Assembly: GCA_032718475.1 (NCBI GenBank)
Contig: JAUCBJ010008652.1
Span: 1 to 56,853, forward strand
DNA: 56,853 nt
Direction of reading: 5' to 3'
Source of the DNA: Nemertoderma westbladi
Taxonomy: Eukaryota > Xenacoelomorpha > Nemertodermatida > Nemertodermatidae
Shown here: piece after piece, positions 11,363 through 21,770 of the stretch
How the letters are laid out: each line of letters starts with the position of its first letter
Numbering within the stretch: the first letter of the stretch is position 1
Translations under genes and position numbers: made by a program
The notes under the pieces: model-generated
Databases searched by the model: none
Told to the model about the DNA's origin: nothing
Seen by the model: the letters and a program-made list of their open reading frames with translations, nothing else

Positions 11363-11925
11363 CTTGGAATCCGATGATGGTGGAGATGATCAACACCGGG
11401 CGGACTGTGGGCCGGGCTGCTGCCCAATTGGGACTAATGCAACGCGAATGCGGCGGTGACGACGGGGACTGCATGTTTGCCTCGATAGTCACCGCCGTAT
11501 ACCTAGGAACTGGACAGTTATAACAATGTAGGTGAGTTACGTAATATGGCCGCCAAATTTTTTAATGATATTCCAGAGTATCGTGGATTTTTGGAAATGG
11601 GGGGTTAAACATACGCAAGGTATATAGAGAACCTAGGTCACCGAGCGGAATGGGGAACCCATGCGATATTGTGTGCCCTTTCATATTCATTGGGTTACAC
11701 TTTCAATATTCATACGTGGGATGGGCAAATGGGGAACGATATTATCATCGGGGCAGCGGGGGTGGTTATTCATCTGGGTTTTGTTCTGGGCCACTATACT
11801 GCATTGGTTCCCCATTTCCAGCAACCAAGGGGACATTTCTACGCCCAACCGGATATGGAAATGAATCATGGGGTGGGTAATGTAGGTAGGCCAAGTAGTG
11901 TACAGGGGGGCGAAGTAGTGTAGGG
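11363..11925 (+). pseudogene. OTU-type cysteine protease domain, frameshifted
   Basis: The reading starts after a splice-acceptor-like TTTTTCAG at 11362. It passes MMVEMINTGRTVGRAAAQ into GGDDGDCMFASIVTAVY, the Cys box of OTU proteases (D-G-D-C-x-F). Two frameshifts later, LRNMAAKFFNDIPEYRGFL and then NLGHRAEWGTHAILCALS follow, with the terminal GHYTALVP giving the catalytic His. The order of Cys box, amphipathic middle, WGT and HY is that of the OTU fold (deubiquitinase-like peptidases, also carried by several large transposons). Stops at about 11521 and 11606 show it is broken as a single exon. GC content is higher than the surroundings. Confidence 0.65.
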
Positions 11926-11992
11926 GGGGCCAAGTAGTGTAGGGGGGCCGAGCAGTGTAGGGGGGGCAGAATAGTGTAGGGGAGAATAGGGT
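11880..11992 (+). repeat. G-rich tandem array, unit about 18 bp
   Basis: Four to five copies of a unit like AGTAGTGTAGGGGGGGCC follow the OTU frame directly. The G6-G7 runs every 18 bases could form G-quadruplexes on the + strand. Confidence 0.75.
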
Positions 11993-12029
11993 AGAAGTTG
12001 TAGAAGGGGTAAGGGTTGTAGGATTGGTT

Positions 12030-12960
12030 GGGGCTAGTAAGGTAGTAGATATGTGTAGTAATTGTATGAGGGCTAGTGTTTCTGGGATGGTGGTTGCATT
12101 GGGGGTATATGATGGGGAACGTAGAAATAGGAAGTATGGGGAACAGAAGGGGGCCATTTACAGTTTGTGGGGAATGTAGGCGGTACATCAGTGGGAGTAA
12201 AGTTGCAAAATGGGCTAACGCTTGGCCATCGTACCTGTGGGATCTACTCAAAAAGTCTAGGGATGGGGGGATTTACAAAATTATACCAGACAGTTTAATG
12301 GAATCTTGGTGGGGAGTTTAATCAATTTCCATGGATCAATTTCCAAATGAGGTGCAGGAACATTTATAAGGGAGTGTTGATAAGGGAGTGGTTTATAATG
12401 GAGGTGGGTACATTACAGGATAGTGCGATGGCCAATGCATTAGATTCATTTCCATATCCGGTTGTGAAATGTCCTCTCGGTTGCCATGAATTTATCGAAC
12501 GCTGCAATTTGCAACCATTTCACAATTTTATCAATAAATGAGTACCAAAATTTAAGGAATTCCATCCAAATCCCTACCTGTCTCGAGGTGTTCGACCGGA
12601 CTGGCCTCGGGACAGTTTCCATTTAGATTGGACTGTCCAACCGTCACTATTTATCACTGAAAATGAGGGACTCTGTGTGGCCTTCTGTGAGCCCCACACT
12701 GACGCTATACGGACTTACATATACTCACCAAGACACCCGGGGAATGACAACAGCTTACAAAACTTAGAACGACTGTCACCACTGACAGTAGTACCACAAA
12801 TTGTACGGGAGGGTAGAGCAAGGGACATGACAGCTAGTAATGACGTAGTTAAGGGGGTAGGGGGGTACAGCATTTTTGCAAGGGTTGGATGACAAGATAA
12901 AATGCAAACTTTCGAATGATCGATATCATGCATTACGCCAAATTAGTACCCTATCAGAGT
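12030..12960 (+). pseudogene. Downstream part of the OTU-protein relic, with Cys motifs
   Basis: Three consecutive pieces in changing frames look like one protein. The first, near 12160-12321, reads CGECRRYISGSKVAKWANAW and then PSYLWDLL and MESWWGV. The second, near 12440-12541, reads YPVVKCPLGCHEFIERC, a possible zinc ligand cluster. The third, about 12545-12890, contains YLSRGVRPDWPRDSFHLDW, NEGLCVAFCEPH and VGGYSIFARVG. Stops and frameshifts separate them. The arrangement resembles the large OTU-containing, transposon-associated proteins I know from invertebrate genomes, but no family name can be given. It is probably the C-terminal continuation of the OTU relic just upstream. Confidence 0.45.
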
Positions 12961-13950
12961 TAGCTAGAGATGTTGATAAATTCTTAAATTCCATAAAACG
13001 ACACAGGGGTCATTCCATTTCAAATCATCCAGAAATTTGCAATTTTGTAACCAACCATCTCAGAATTTCTTCAAATTTCTTGTCAATGTAGATTTATATG
13101 TCAGTATGAGAATTGCCAAATTTTAGATCGTTATCTTAAGGGGTTTTTGAGATACACCCTCTTGAAGTTGTGGTCTTCTGGGCATTCGCGACACAAAAAA
13201 CCCTCTCTCACGAATAGACATTATGTAATAAAACACATATATTTGATCAAATATATAGTGTAGGTTGGCTAAAAATGCGCTCTTAGGGGTAATGTTTGGT
13301 GCTGAATCCAAATATTTCATTAATTTTCCTCCAAAGTTAACTGCTGATTAATATTTTTCATTTTTTTTCAAATCTCCGATGTTGTCGAAACTTGATTTTT
13401 ATAAGCTTAATTTTTTCAATGTAGCAGAGTAGCTAGAAGAACGAAATGTACAGGTTAACTTGGCCATACACACACATAGGTATCTCAGTGAGTTAGATTT
13501 GTTTCTGGAATTTGTGTTCTGAAGATTTGGTAGAGCTTTTTGAAATTCTGATCGCGATCTATCGCGTGTTAATATATTGGAAGTTAGTGATCATCCAATG
13601 GTTATCAACTACTTTTCAACTATTGTTATATCAGTCTCAATGTGAAAATTATTCAAAAATGTCTTTAAAAGATCTAAAAAATGTCTTAAAATTGTAAAAA
13701 AAAAGTTATGTTGCAAAAATGTTTAAAAATAAGACATTGTGGCAATGTCTGTCAACCGGTCATTGTTATCAACATTAATGACGATACATAGACCAAAAAC
13801 CTCAAAGATTATATATTAATGATACAAATAATCTTGTAATCAACTACATGAACCTCTTTTAATGTTACCTATGTTTTAATAAAGACGTTAGTGAATAACA
13901 AAAAAACTATATAGTATACATATAAGGAATGCATAAAAACTAAAATTATT
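12961..13950. other. Intergenic, no gene seen
   Basis: AT-rich sequence; short frames here have no recognisable features. Confidence 0.4.
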
Positions 13951-14289
13951 TTAATTAGTAATGTTCTCAAAATCGATGGCTGACAGAGAATAAGTTCGAT
14001 CAGTAGCTGTTGAGGGTGTCGACACTGCATATCTAATGTTCTTGTATAGAACCCAACATATATCTTCTCGATCTGGCCAATAGAAATTGTTTTTCTGGCG
14101 CATTGATACTGGTGGATGCATGAAGTTTATGTCATAGTCCATTTCATCTTTATTATAAGTAACAATGAGTCCAATGTTGCAGTCATTATCGTACTGGCAT
14201 GCCACATAGTGGTTTGTGTTGAACACTGGTGTCATAACCTTCTCAGTGCCAAAGGTATGAGTGCCACAGAGCTCTTCATCGTTGCTCAT
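13951..14289 (-). pseudogene. Tudor-like C-terminal domain, shared with the 20-kb gene
   Basis: A frame of 112 residues from an ATG at 14289. It has the pattern YVACQYDNDCNIGLIV, then DINFMHP, then NFYWPDREDICWVLY, ending near APSTAT-like STPSTATDRTYSL. The same arrangement (GDWVVADYDKNIYPGIVEI, INFMKP, FIWPDGKD) ends the unrelated-looking gene at 19.1-20.7 kb. The compact strand-rich pattern V-x-YD-x(4)-YxG is Tudor-like, though I infer this from the pattern only. It follows the BEN-like frame on the same strand after a stop and frame change of about 35 bases, so both are probably parts of one gene. Confidence 0.5.
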
Positions 14290-14322
14290 TCTGTGAAATC
14301 CAATAGTTTGGGCAGAGATTGG

Positions 14323-15045
14323 CTAGAAACTATGATAGCTCCTTGTTCCAGGTACAGTACTTTCAAGCTTATATCTTTCTAGCAAGCTAGATCGTGCATC
14401 GACTAATTCAGTTTGTTGTAAAGAAGAAGTCGATCGATTTGATGTGTTCCCTAGCTGGTTGACAGCAACAATAACTGAGCGAATAAGATCATTGTCTACA
14501 CCTTTCTCTAAATTGAAACGAGAAATCAACGCCCCTTTAAACAATTCTGCCCGTTCCGGATCTAACTCCGATCGCTTGGAGGCATTATGCCGCACAGACA
14601 GCAAAATCCCAGTAGCCAACTCGTTATCGGTAAATAATATGTGGGCAATTACTTGACCATAGGCCGATGGTGATAGATTTTGTGCGCCCGCAGCGACTAA
14701 ATTCTTACCTGCGAAAAACACGGAAGGTTGTTGAAGAGGGACAGGAGAGGACGCTTCACTTCCATCACTCGCTGCCTTGGACGCCTTAATAAATTTAACC
14801 ACAGCTCGGCTCATCTCACATACTGACATACACACTTATTGTGTTTTTCCTGAATCCATACTAACGACTTGATAACCTTCATATTTTTTTTCAGATAGCA
14901 CGCTAGCACTGTTACTGCTGACGTTTGATTCATTGTCATCTCCAGATTCATCGACATCATCAGACAACACAGCATTATCATCATGGCTTTGCATTAAAGG
15001 GTTGAGTGAATTGGAACTTGGGATTATCATGTCAATAGCATCCAT
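14323..15045 (-). pseudogene. BEN-domain-like protein with one in-frame stop
   Basis: The frame starts at an ATG at 15045 (MDAIDMIIPSSNSL) with an acidic Ser/Asp-rich N-terminus (DDVDESGDDNESNVSSNSAS). A single TAA at 14836-14838 is followed in the same frame by the rest of the protein. The later part reads YGQVIAHILFTDNELATGIL, then SELDPERAELFKGALISRF, matching the BEN-domain pattern (LFTxxEL followed by LDPxxxxxxxxxxxxRF). BEN domains bind DNA and occur in chromatin factors and transposon proteins. Only one stop separates the halves, so this is either a young pseudogene, a readthrough site or a sequencing variant. Confidence 0.5.
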
Positions 15046-15058
15046 GTTATTTATTGTT

Positions 15059-15144
15059 GGTCCCAATGTCGAGAGTGTTTAAAGGGATCAGATATTGTAG
15101 AGGTCCCAATGTCGAGAGTGTTTAAAGGGATCAGATATTGTAGA
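15059..15144 (+). repeat. Perfect 43-bp tandem duplication
   Basis: Two exact adjacent copies of a 43-base unit that begins GGTCCCAATG and ends GATATTGTAGA lie just upstream of the ATG of the BEN-like frame (minus strand). Confidence 0.9.
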
Positions 15145-15177
15145 GGGTCAGTAGACATAATTTGCGTTGCGGAGTAG

Positions 15178-15447
15178 TCAGGGTACCAACATCCCTCCTT
15201 TCGTTGAGGAATTCATAGCTACTATCGATCGATTCTGCACTTCTACTTGAAACCGTCTCTCTTTATCTCTAATTTCCTGCTCGGAGTATGAGTGACACAT
15301 GTAAACTGCGTTAATCACACCCATAGGGCTATTGTCCTTAAACTTGATAATTGTTCCTTTCCGTAACGTTTCCACATTGAGGTCTTTTGGTAACAAGGTA
15401 GAGTTACTTGTGATTGTCGTGTACCTCCTTTCATTGGGAAAATGCAA
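15178..15447 (-). CDS. Unrecognised 89-residue frame upstream of the BEN-like gene
   Basis: The frame starts at an ATG at 15447 (MHFPNERRYTTITSNS) and continues with LRKGTIIKFKDNSPMGVINAV and EQEIRDKERRFQVEVQ. It reads in the same direction as the BEN-like and Tudor-like frames, so it could be an upstream exon of the same gene. No splice signals were convincingly placed. Function unknown. Confidence 0.3.
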   Translation of the reverse strand: MHFPNERRYTTITSNSTLLPKDLNVETLRKGTIIKFKDNSPMGVINAVYMCHSYSEQEIRDKERRFQVEVQNRSIVAMNSSTKGGMLVP

Positions 15448-15661
15448 AAGCAGAAATTAATTTTTGCTGCCCATAGCAAAATACTGATCATTTACCGTAT
15501 TATATACCGTTTTATTATTATCATACCGTATTACAATCTCAGCAGGGTCTATCTGCAACGGTTGCTGAACTAGCAACCGCAACACCAACACGCATTCTAC
15601 TGCATCTTGATAATTCCTTTGAATATTCCATGGCCTGACCAGTGACCATTTATTTCTATAA

Positions 15662-17446
15662 ATTCTGTCGGAGACGCTTGCTGATTTAAAAATGAATAAG
15701 GCATACTACGGCTCCAGTATTGGGCTTATTTGTAAGCTACCGGGTTGGTGGCTCATATTTTTATTATCAGTTTTCAACCTGGTATTCGATAACGCGGTAT
15801 GGTACCCCTCCTCCTGGTGTTTAAGCAAACTGGTCGTCTTGTATAAATCAGGTGCTCGAATGATGACAAACAATTACCGTGGAATCAGTATTCTTGAGAC
15901 TCTCGGAAAGATTTACGATTGTTTAATGAACTCACGTTTAAAGCGGTGGGCAAATATCGACGGGTGTCAGGCCGGGGGGAAGGAAAAAAGAGGCTGCATA
16001 GAACAAATCGTAACCCTTAGACTGCTAATCGATATTGCCGTAAGAAGTAATTTTAAGCTATTCGTGTTATTTGTGGATTTCCGCAAAGCTTACGACTTGG
16101 TTCCACGACAAAAACTTTTAGAGTGCCTTGCTAAGGCTGGATGTGGAAAGAAGATGATATTCGCAATTAGGGCTATGTACAGTGGCACTAAGAATGTCCT
16201 GAATAACGCGATAATTATCTCTACAGTTGGGGTGCGACAGGGGGCACCATCGAGCATCACGTTATTTTGCCTATATTTGAATTTTTTGGTACTTAAAATA
16301 AGGTCTGCGTATAGCAGTGATGGATTCCTCGGAGCACTACAGGTTATGCTGCTTATGGACGATTCCATAATACTTTCGACCTCTAGGGTAGCATGCGAGG
16401 AAAAATTTTCGATTTTAGTAGAATATTGCCGTGAGTTCGGAATGGTGCTTAATGAAAAGAAAACAAAATTTTTTGTTGTCAATGGTTGTAAGAATGACAG
16501 AAACCCATTAAGGGTAGCAGATACTACAGTTAATAATTGCAGTGAATATGTTTATTTAGGCTCGATTTTCAACGAGGACGGAAAAATGAATACCACCCTA
16601 ACTCTCCATGCTAAGAAGTGCACCGATGCTATTAATAAATTTATAATTTTCTGTAGGGTTAATAGAGCAATGCCTTTCCATTTGAAATTTAAAGTTTTTG
16701 AGGCGTGCCTCTCCGCCTCAATTTTTTATGGATGCGAATCCTGGTTTACTAGGAATTTCAAACCCATTGAGAGTATATACATGAAGGCTATCAAAGCACT
16801 TTTAGAGGTCCGTATAAGCACCCCAAACGATCTTTGCATGATTGAGTTGGGCACCAAACCGGCCGCTGAAATAGTAGTTCGTGCACAGAAAAAGTTTTTG
16901 ATAAAGTATTTATCTGTTACTGATGATTCGCTACCCATAAAACAAGTATTTCAGTTGTGCAGTACATACAGTAGCCCTGGTTTTAGCATTTTAAGTGGGA
17001 GTTTGGAGCAAAATTTTGATTTACTTTCTATTGATGCAGTAAAAGCTCGTGTACTCAATAAACCAGTAGATAGGACGAAATTTCAAATTTATAAGAATGT
17101 AATTAATTGTGATTTGTCAGTTCATTCAGTTTATCGTAGTACTAAAATGTATGTGCCAGATTTTAAACGTTTAGCATTTACAAGGCTGAGGCTTATATCT
17201 CATAATTTGCGAAGTGAAAGGGGGAGATGGAGTAGGACGCCCCCCTCCGAGCGTGTTTGCACTTGTAATAATGTAGCTGTGCAGGATGAGAACCACGTTA
17301 TTATAGAATGCCCGCTTACTCGGAACTTAAGGGTGCGGTACGGTTACGAGGTTGTCAGATCGATAAGTGAGCTTATGTTGCAGGGAGATAATAATATTGC
17401 TAAATTGTGCACATTTATTTTTGAAGTGTTAGAGGTATTTAATTAA
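15662..17446 (+). CDS. LINE reverse transcriptase, 5'-truncated but intact frame
   Basis: The frame is open from 15662, with the first ATG at 15692 (584 codons). It begins inside the reverse transcriptase domain. Motifs run in order: YKSGARMMTNNYRGISIL, KRGCIEQIVTLRLLID, FVDFRKAYDLVP (first catalytic Asp, about residue 130), GVRQGAPSSI (motif B, about 180), LLMDDSIIL (motif C, about 220, with Met where most LINEs have Ala), and YVYLGSIFNEDG. The C-terminal region carries CTCNN followed by ENHVIIECP, a Cys/His cluster found at the end of many LINE proteins. The endonuclease is missing, so the copy was 5'-truncated on insertion. The long frame without stops suggests recent insertion. Confidence 0.85.
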   Translation: MLSETLADLKMNKAYYGSSIGLICKLPGWWLIFLLSVFNLVFDNAVWYPSSWCLSKLVVLYKSGARMMTNNYRGISILETLGKIYDCLMNSRLKRWANIDGCQAGGKEKRGCIEQIVTLRLLIDIAVRSNFKLFVLFVDFRKAYDLVPRQKLLECLAKAGCGKKMIFAIRAMYSGTKNVLNNAIIISTVGVRQGAPSSITLFCLYLNFLVLKIRSAYSSDGFLGALQVMLLMDDSIILSTSRVACEEKFSILVEYCREFGMVLNEKKTKFFVVNGCKNDRNPLRVADTTVNNCSEYVYLGSIFNEDGKMNTTLTLHAKKCTDAINKFIIFCRVNRAMPFHLKFKVFEACLSASIFYGCESWFTRNFKPIESIYMKAIKALLEVRISTPNDLCMIELGTKPAAEIVVRAQKKFLIKYLSVTDDSLPIKQVFQLCSTYSSPGFSILSGSLEQNFDLLSIDAVKARVLNKPVDRTKFQIYKNVINCDLSVHSVYRSTKMYVPDFKRLAFTRLRLISHNLRSERGRWSRTPPSERVCTCNNVAVQDENHVIIECPLTRNLRVRYGYEVVRSISELMLQGDNNIAKLCTFIFEVLEVFN

Positions 17447-17662
17447 ATATATAAAGTAGATTATTATTACTGGGAATTCAAATGAACCGTTTTACTGGTA
17501 CTAGATTATTAAAAAAAATAATAATAACACGATAAATTTCATATTGGACAATTAATATATAACTTTCTTTTCAAGTTTTTGTTTTTACTGTGCTCTTTAT
17601 ATTGTTATATCTGTATAACGTTGATAATAATTGTCAATAAATATATATATATATATAGAGCA
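17447..17662 (+). mobile_element. 3' untranslated region and microsatellite tail of the LINE
   Basis: AT-rich 3' region ending in AATAAA at about 17637 and a short (AT)n run. LINEs of several clades end in such short tandem tails rather than poly(A). The element therefore probably spans about 15660-17660. Confidence 0.6.
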
Positions 17663-19100
17663 GATACATAAATTAGAAGAAGACCTATAATACCAACACA
17701 TACACAAAGATAAATCAGAAATAGCCTATAATAGGGGCCGGCCTACCAGTGTAGCAGAGAATTTCTAACCCCCTAAAAATTCACCCACTGTTAAAATTCG
17801 GTATTTTCACCCTCCAGTTAGAATTCACCAGGGTTGGCAACCAATGGTTTTTCTCACCATTGGTTTTTTATGGTTTTTTGGTTTAACCAACTTTAAAAAA
17901 ATAGGCAAAAAATTGGTTTTTTAAGGTTTTTTTATGTATCAAGACTGAACATAATCAGGATCGAATGTAACATAGTTATTACGTAGGCCCCTATCGAACG
18001 TAACCACATTTATGTTAAATTGGATCCTATAACTATGTTACATTCGATCTACAAATTACTAAGCCCAAATGTAACATTGCCATTTAAAGGAGCAGGTTAC
18101 AGAAGCGTGTTGGGGGGAACCAAAACAATAAATGAAAGTTAACACATGTTACAAGATTATGTAGGTTAGCCTACTTTTATTTAAATGAGCAGGTTACAGA
18201 GGCGTGTTGGGGGAACCAAAACAATAAACAACAGTTAACACATGTTACAAGATTATGCAGGTTACATAATTGGATCTTGGGTCTCTGTTTTGTAGACCTA
18301 CTCACCAAACTGTTTCTACCTGTAAATAAATGAAGCATTTCTTCAGAGACAGAGATGCTGACTGTCGGAGCACAGGATGTCAGGAGAACTGGAGAATTCA
18401 GAACAATGTGCACAGCTGAAATCAATACAGTAATAGGCCGATCCTGATAGGCCTGCAGCAGTGAGGCGCAGCAGTGCAGTGGGTTAATATAGTTAATCAT
18501 TCCAGCTGTCTGCCAGACTGCCAGATGCAGATATGCCTGGATGCCAGTCAGACTGGAATTGCTCCGAATTTACATGGAAGAATGCTGCTTATTTTGGAGT
18601 GGAAGGCATGTAAGAAAATACGCTGGCCCGGCGAATTTGATTAGTGTCTACATCATTGTCCAGAATAGGATGTTTCCCTTCACTTCTATGGGGCTTTCAA
18701 TTAGTCCTACCTGTCCCAAATACGTTGTGTAATGATTTCCAACCTGTCCAATATAGGGGCATCCAATCAAATCATCATATGAGCCAACTCATCATCATCG
18801 GACTAATACCAACATTCCTAAAGTTAGGCATATCCCTTATTGGCTATATAATGTAAAGTGTCAACGATGAATCCAGGGCTCATTATAACAACCAATACTG
18901 GACAGAGCAACATATTTGGGACAAGAGCTGGTTGAGGTATATGTATAGTGGAAATTCCCATTCTAAATAAGGGCATTTGCAATACATGTTCCCTAGTTAT
19001 GGTTAATCGATATCACGACTAACTGGTCGGGGGAACCCATCAGCTTCGAGGATAAGAAGGCCATAAGTCGGATTTGGCAACCCTCAGAAGAGTTACTCAA
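17663..19100. repeat. Non-coding repeat region with duplications and weak inverted repeats
   Basis: A 97-bp unit starting AGCAGGTTACAGA is duplicated at about 18091-18187 and 18188-18270. An imperfect foldback runs from about 18650 to 18990; its arms share GTCCCAAATAYGTTG, CTGTCCARTATWGG and nearby words in inverted order. AGGGTTGGCAACC at 17827 and GGCAACCCT at 19069 could be short inverted ends of a larger non-autonomous element. No gene is seen. Confidence 0.4.
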
Positions 19101-19153
19101 TGAGTGGGACAATACGAGTCGATCTTTAGTCGATCTTAAATCCAGAATTCGAT

Positions 19154-20697
19154 GTGGGTAAATCCAAATTTATGGAGCTAAGGCCTCAGCATGTTTTACT
19201 GGTTGGCAATCTGCCACTTAATGTTTGTACATGCATGTACCATGAGAATATAAAGTACTGCTTTGATGTCCTTCACAATAATGGAAACCTTCCTCTTTAT
19301 TCACACGATGTGCCACTGCAATTGGTCTGTATTGAATCCAATGATCTTTGGACAACCAGTGCTTAGAGTGCAAAGAGATTCAAGGAAGTTTTCCCTATTC
19401 CAGAAGCCACTAAATCACATTTGGTGAGATGGTACCAGTGGGAAAAGGTTCCAGGTTTAGTAGAAGGGAAAGATAGGTAAGAAAAGGTTTGGAAAGACGG
19501 TACTTGTGAAGCATTGTATGTTGCAGTTTATTACCATCATTTCTCACTCATTACCACATTAAACAGAAGCAGTCAGAACAATACCAACATACCAAAGTGG
19601 AAGTAACCGAGAAGGAAGAGTTGGCCATTCTCAAAGTTGATTTCTCTGAGAATTTTAGTACATTTTGGCAGGATGAAATCAAATCTGCCCACTGGAACAA
19701 AACTCAAATAACCATATTTTCATCTTGCTATTGGAGTTTAGACCAGTGTTCATCAGCTGTGGTTATTTCCGATTACCTGAGCCACACTAAGGATGCTATC
19801 ATAGTCTTCATCGATTCTCTAATAGAATTGCTTGTAGATAAAGGCACCACGAAAGATCTTCAGATATGGTCTGATGGTCCTAGCGCTCAGTTTAAAAACC
19901 GATTCATTGCAGCATCCCTACAGTGGCTGAATAATAGACACAGTATGAATATCACTTGGAATTTTTTTGCCACTTCTCATGGTAAAGGCCCAGTGGATGC
20001 CACAGGTGGCACTGTGAAGCGACTTGTTTCATCATACATAACTAGATGAAAGGAACCTCTTGTAAGCGACACAAAGTCGTTTTACAATGCCTTCCTGGAC
20101 TGTGCATCTAAGACCAAGGCCTTGTACATCTCTTCAAATGACAATCAGAAGGTCTCTGAAGATGAACTACAGGCAATTTTCACAAATGCACCAATTCTCC
20201 CAGGGATATTTACAGCCCATCAGTTCAAGATCATCAATGACAAAGTGCAAATGAAACCATACTCAACGTCTAGCCAATTTATTGAACCAAAAAAGAAGTC
20301 AAAGAAACACAATGAACATGTTGGGGGTGGAGATGGACACAAAGCTGAAGGTGGTGAAGGTAGCAGTCAGAGCAAGAGCGATGTCAATATACTGGGAATA
20401 GAGATTGGTGATTGGGTAGTTGCGGATTATGATAAGAACATCTACCCAGGCATAGTTGAGATTATTCAGGGAGTCAAGTGTTCAATTAATTTTATGAAAC
20501 CTACATTTATGAACACTTTTATTTGGCCCGATGGGAAAGATGTAGAGACTCTGGTAATGAATGCGCTATTGTGCAAGACAGTTGCTCCGACTCTTGCTAG
20601 TGGAAGATTGATATTTAAGTTCGAACCACGAGTATCAGCGCCTCATAAACTTGTTGCTTTCGATCTGATTCATTGTGTATTTGCATTATATTACTAA
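19154..20697 (+). pseudogene. Transposase-like protein with three spaced acidic motifs and a Tudor-like tail
   Basis: An N-terminal piece (19154-19366: FMELRPQHVLLVGNLPLNVC, then CMYHENIKYC) is followed, after stops, by a frame open from 19510 to 20697 with a single TGA at 20047-20049. Key motifs are KVDFSENFSTFWQDEIKSAH, QIWSDGPSAQFKNRF and FFATSHGKGPVDATGGTVKR, giving three conserved Asp positions that suggest an RNase H-like (DDE/D) core. A basic linker leads to a C-terminal Tudor-like domain (GDWVVADYDKNIYPGIV, INFMKP, WPDGKD). I know this arrangement as a family expanded in invertebrate genomes without a firm functional name. The stop codons mark it as a relic. Ends are not defined. Confidence 0.6.
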
Positions 20698-20967
20698 ATG
20701 CTAATTAATGCAAGTATTTGTGAGTAAAGTTGTACCCTATAGAAAATTAAATATTAAATTTAAAAATACTTAAATATTTTTTCTAATCTCGGAATTTGAA
20801 CTATGCATCAGATCTTAGTTACATTCATGAGGGGGGGGGGGGGGGGGGGGGGGGGGCTGTCCAGTAACGTAATATCTGGCCACGCCCGCGTCTGTAATTA
20901 CCCTAGATTGATTTATTGAGAACTTGATTTAAATTAAAGCAATTTATTTTAATTCCTAAAATGATGA
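20698..20967. other. Non-coding with 26-base G run
   Basis: AT-rich sequence after the gene, with an uninterrupted G26 at 20831-20856. Confidence 0.6.
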
Positions 20968-21085
20968 TTGCGACAAAAAATTGCGACAACTATGGAGAAT
21001 CGGGAAGCCTGGAAGGATCCCATTTCCACTGTCCGAGTTCGCTCGACTTAGTAGTAGTATGATCCTTAGTAGAATTTAAATACCC
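20968..21085 (+). mobile_element. 3' end fragment of the RTE-like LINE family
   Basis: ATTGCGACAACTATGG begins a stretch that encodes the C-terminal words NREAWKD-like and TVRVRST, followed by TAGTAGTAGTA. The same sequence occurs in reverse at 52842-52965, and its first bases match the end of copy C at 42.4 kb (GAAACGAAATTGCGACAACT). It is therefore the 3' terminus of that LINE, probably ending in a (TAG)n tail. Confidence 0.7.
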
Positions 21086-21770
21086 TCTAGCGAGAGGACA
21101 AACAGTCACATTGAGTTACGTAACATAGTGTTACTATGAATTTTTTCAATTTAATCTCCCACATTTGAGTGTAAATATGTTAAATACTAGTTCAATCACC
21201 AATCAGGACAATTAGGGTCTTACTAATATAAAGTCATGGGCAACAAAAATATCATACATTATTTTGACTATGTCATGCCGTGACGTCACGCCGTGACTAT
21301 TAGGGTGGGCCGATTTTCAGTTTTGGTCGAATTTTTATTTGTCTACCAACAAAAAAGTTGCCTTTCCATCCGAAATCAACAAAATAATCATTTTTAGTGT
21401 GAAAAAATGAAAATTACCCCCTGCACCAAAGGCTTGCAAATTTACAATTAGTCAAAAATATATAATTTTTTACAGTAATTGTAATAATGCCATTTACTGC
21501 ATAGATGTTTTGTCTTCTTGATAAACCTATTCTACCATGATGAAACTGATGTTAACAATCTGGCATTTATTTCAATAATATAATTTAACCCCTGCACTAA
21601 TTCACTGAAAGAAGGCAATTATTACTATATTACTTTAATTTTACAACATATAATGCTCTAATTGTAGTATATTAACACACAAACAACAGCAAAAATTCAA
21701 AAAAACGGAAATTATCCGTTAAAAAGTAACAGACCATAAACAAAGAAATTATTAACAACGATTACAAATA
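21086..21770. other. Intergenic; possible transposon end
   Basis: TAGGGTGGGCCGATTTTC near 21300 and the repeats CCGTGACGTCACGCCGTGAC near 21277 resemble a DNA-transposon terminus next to the 3' end of the following minus-strand gene. The opposite end was not found. Confidence 0.3.

Noticed and set aside
11687-12251. Long minus-strand frames over the G-rich OTU region
   Set aside because: They are antisense shadows over repeats; the plus strand carries the OTU motifs.
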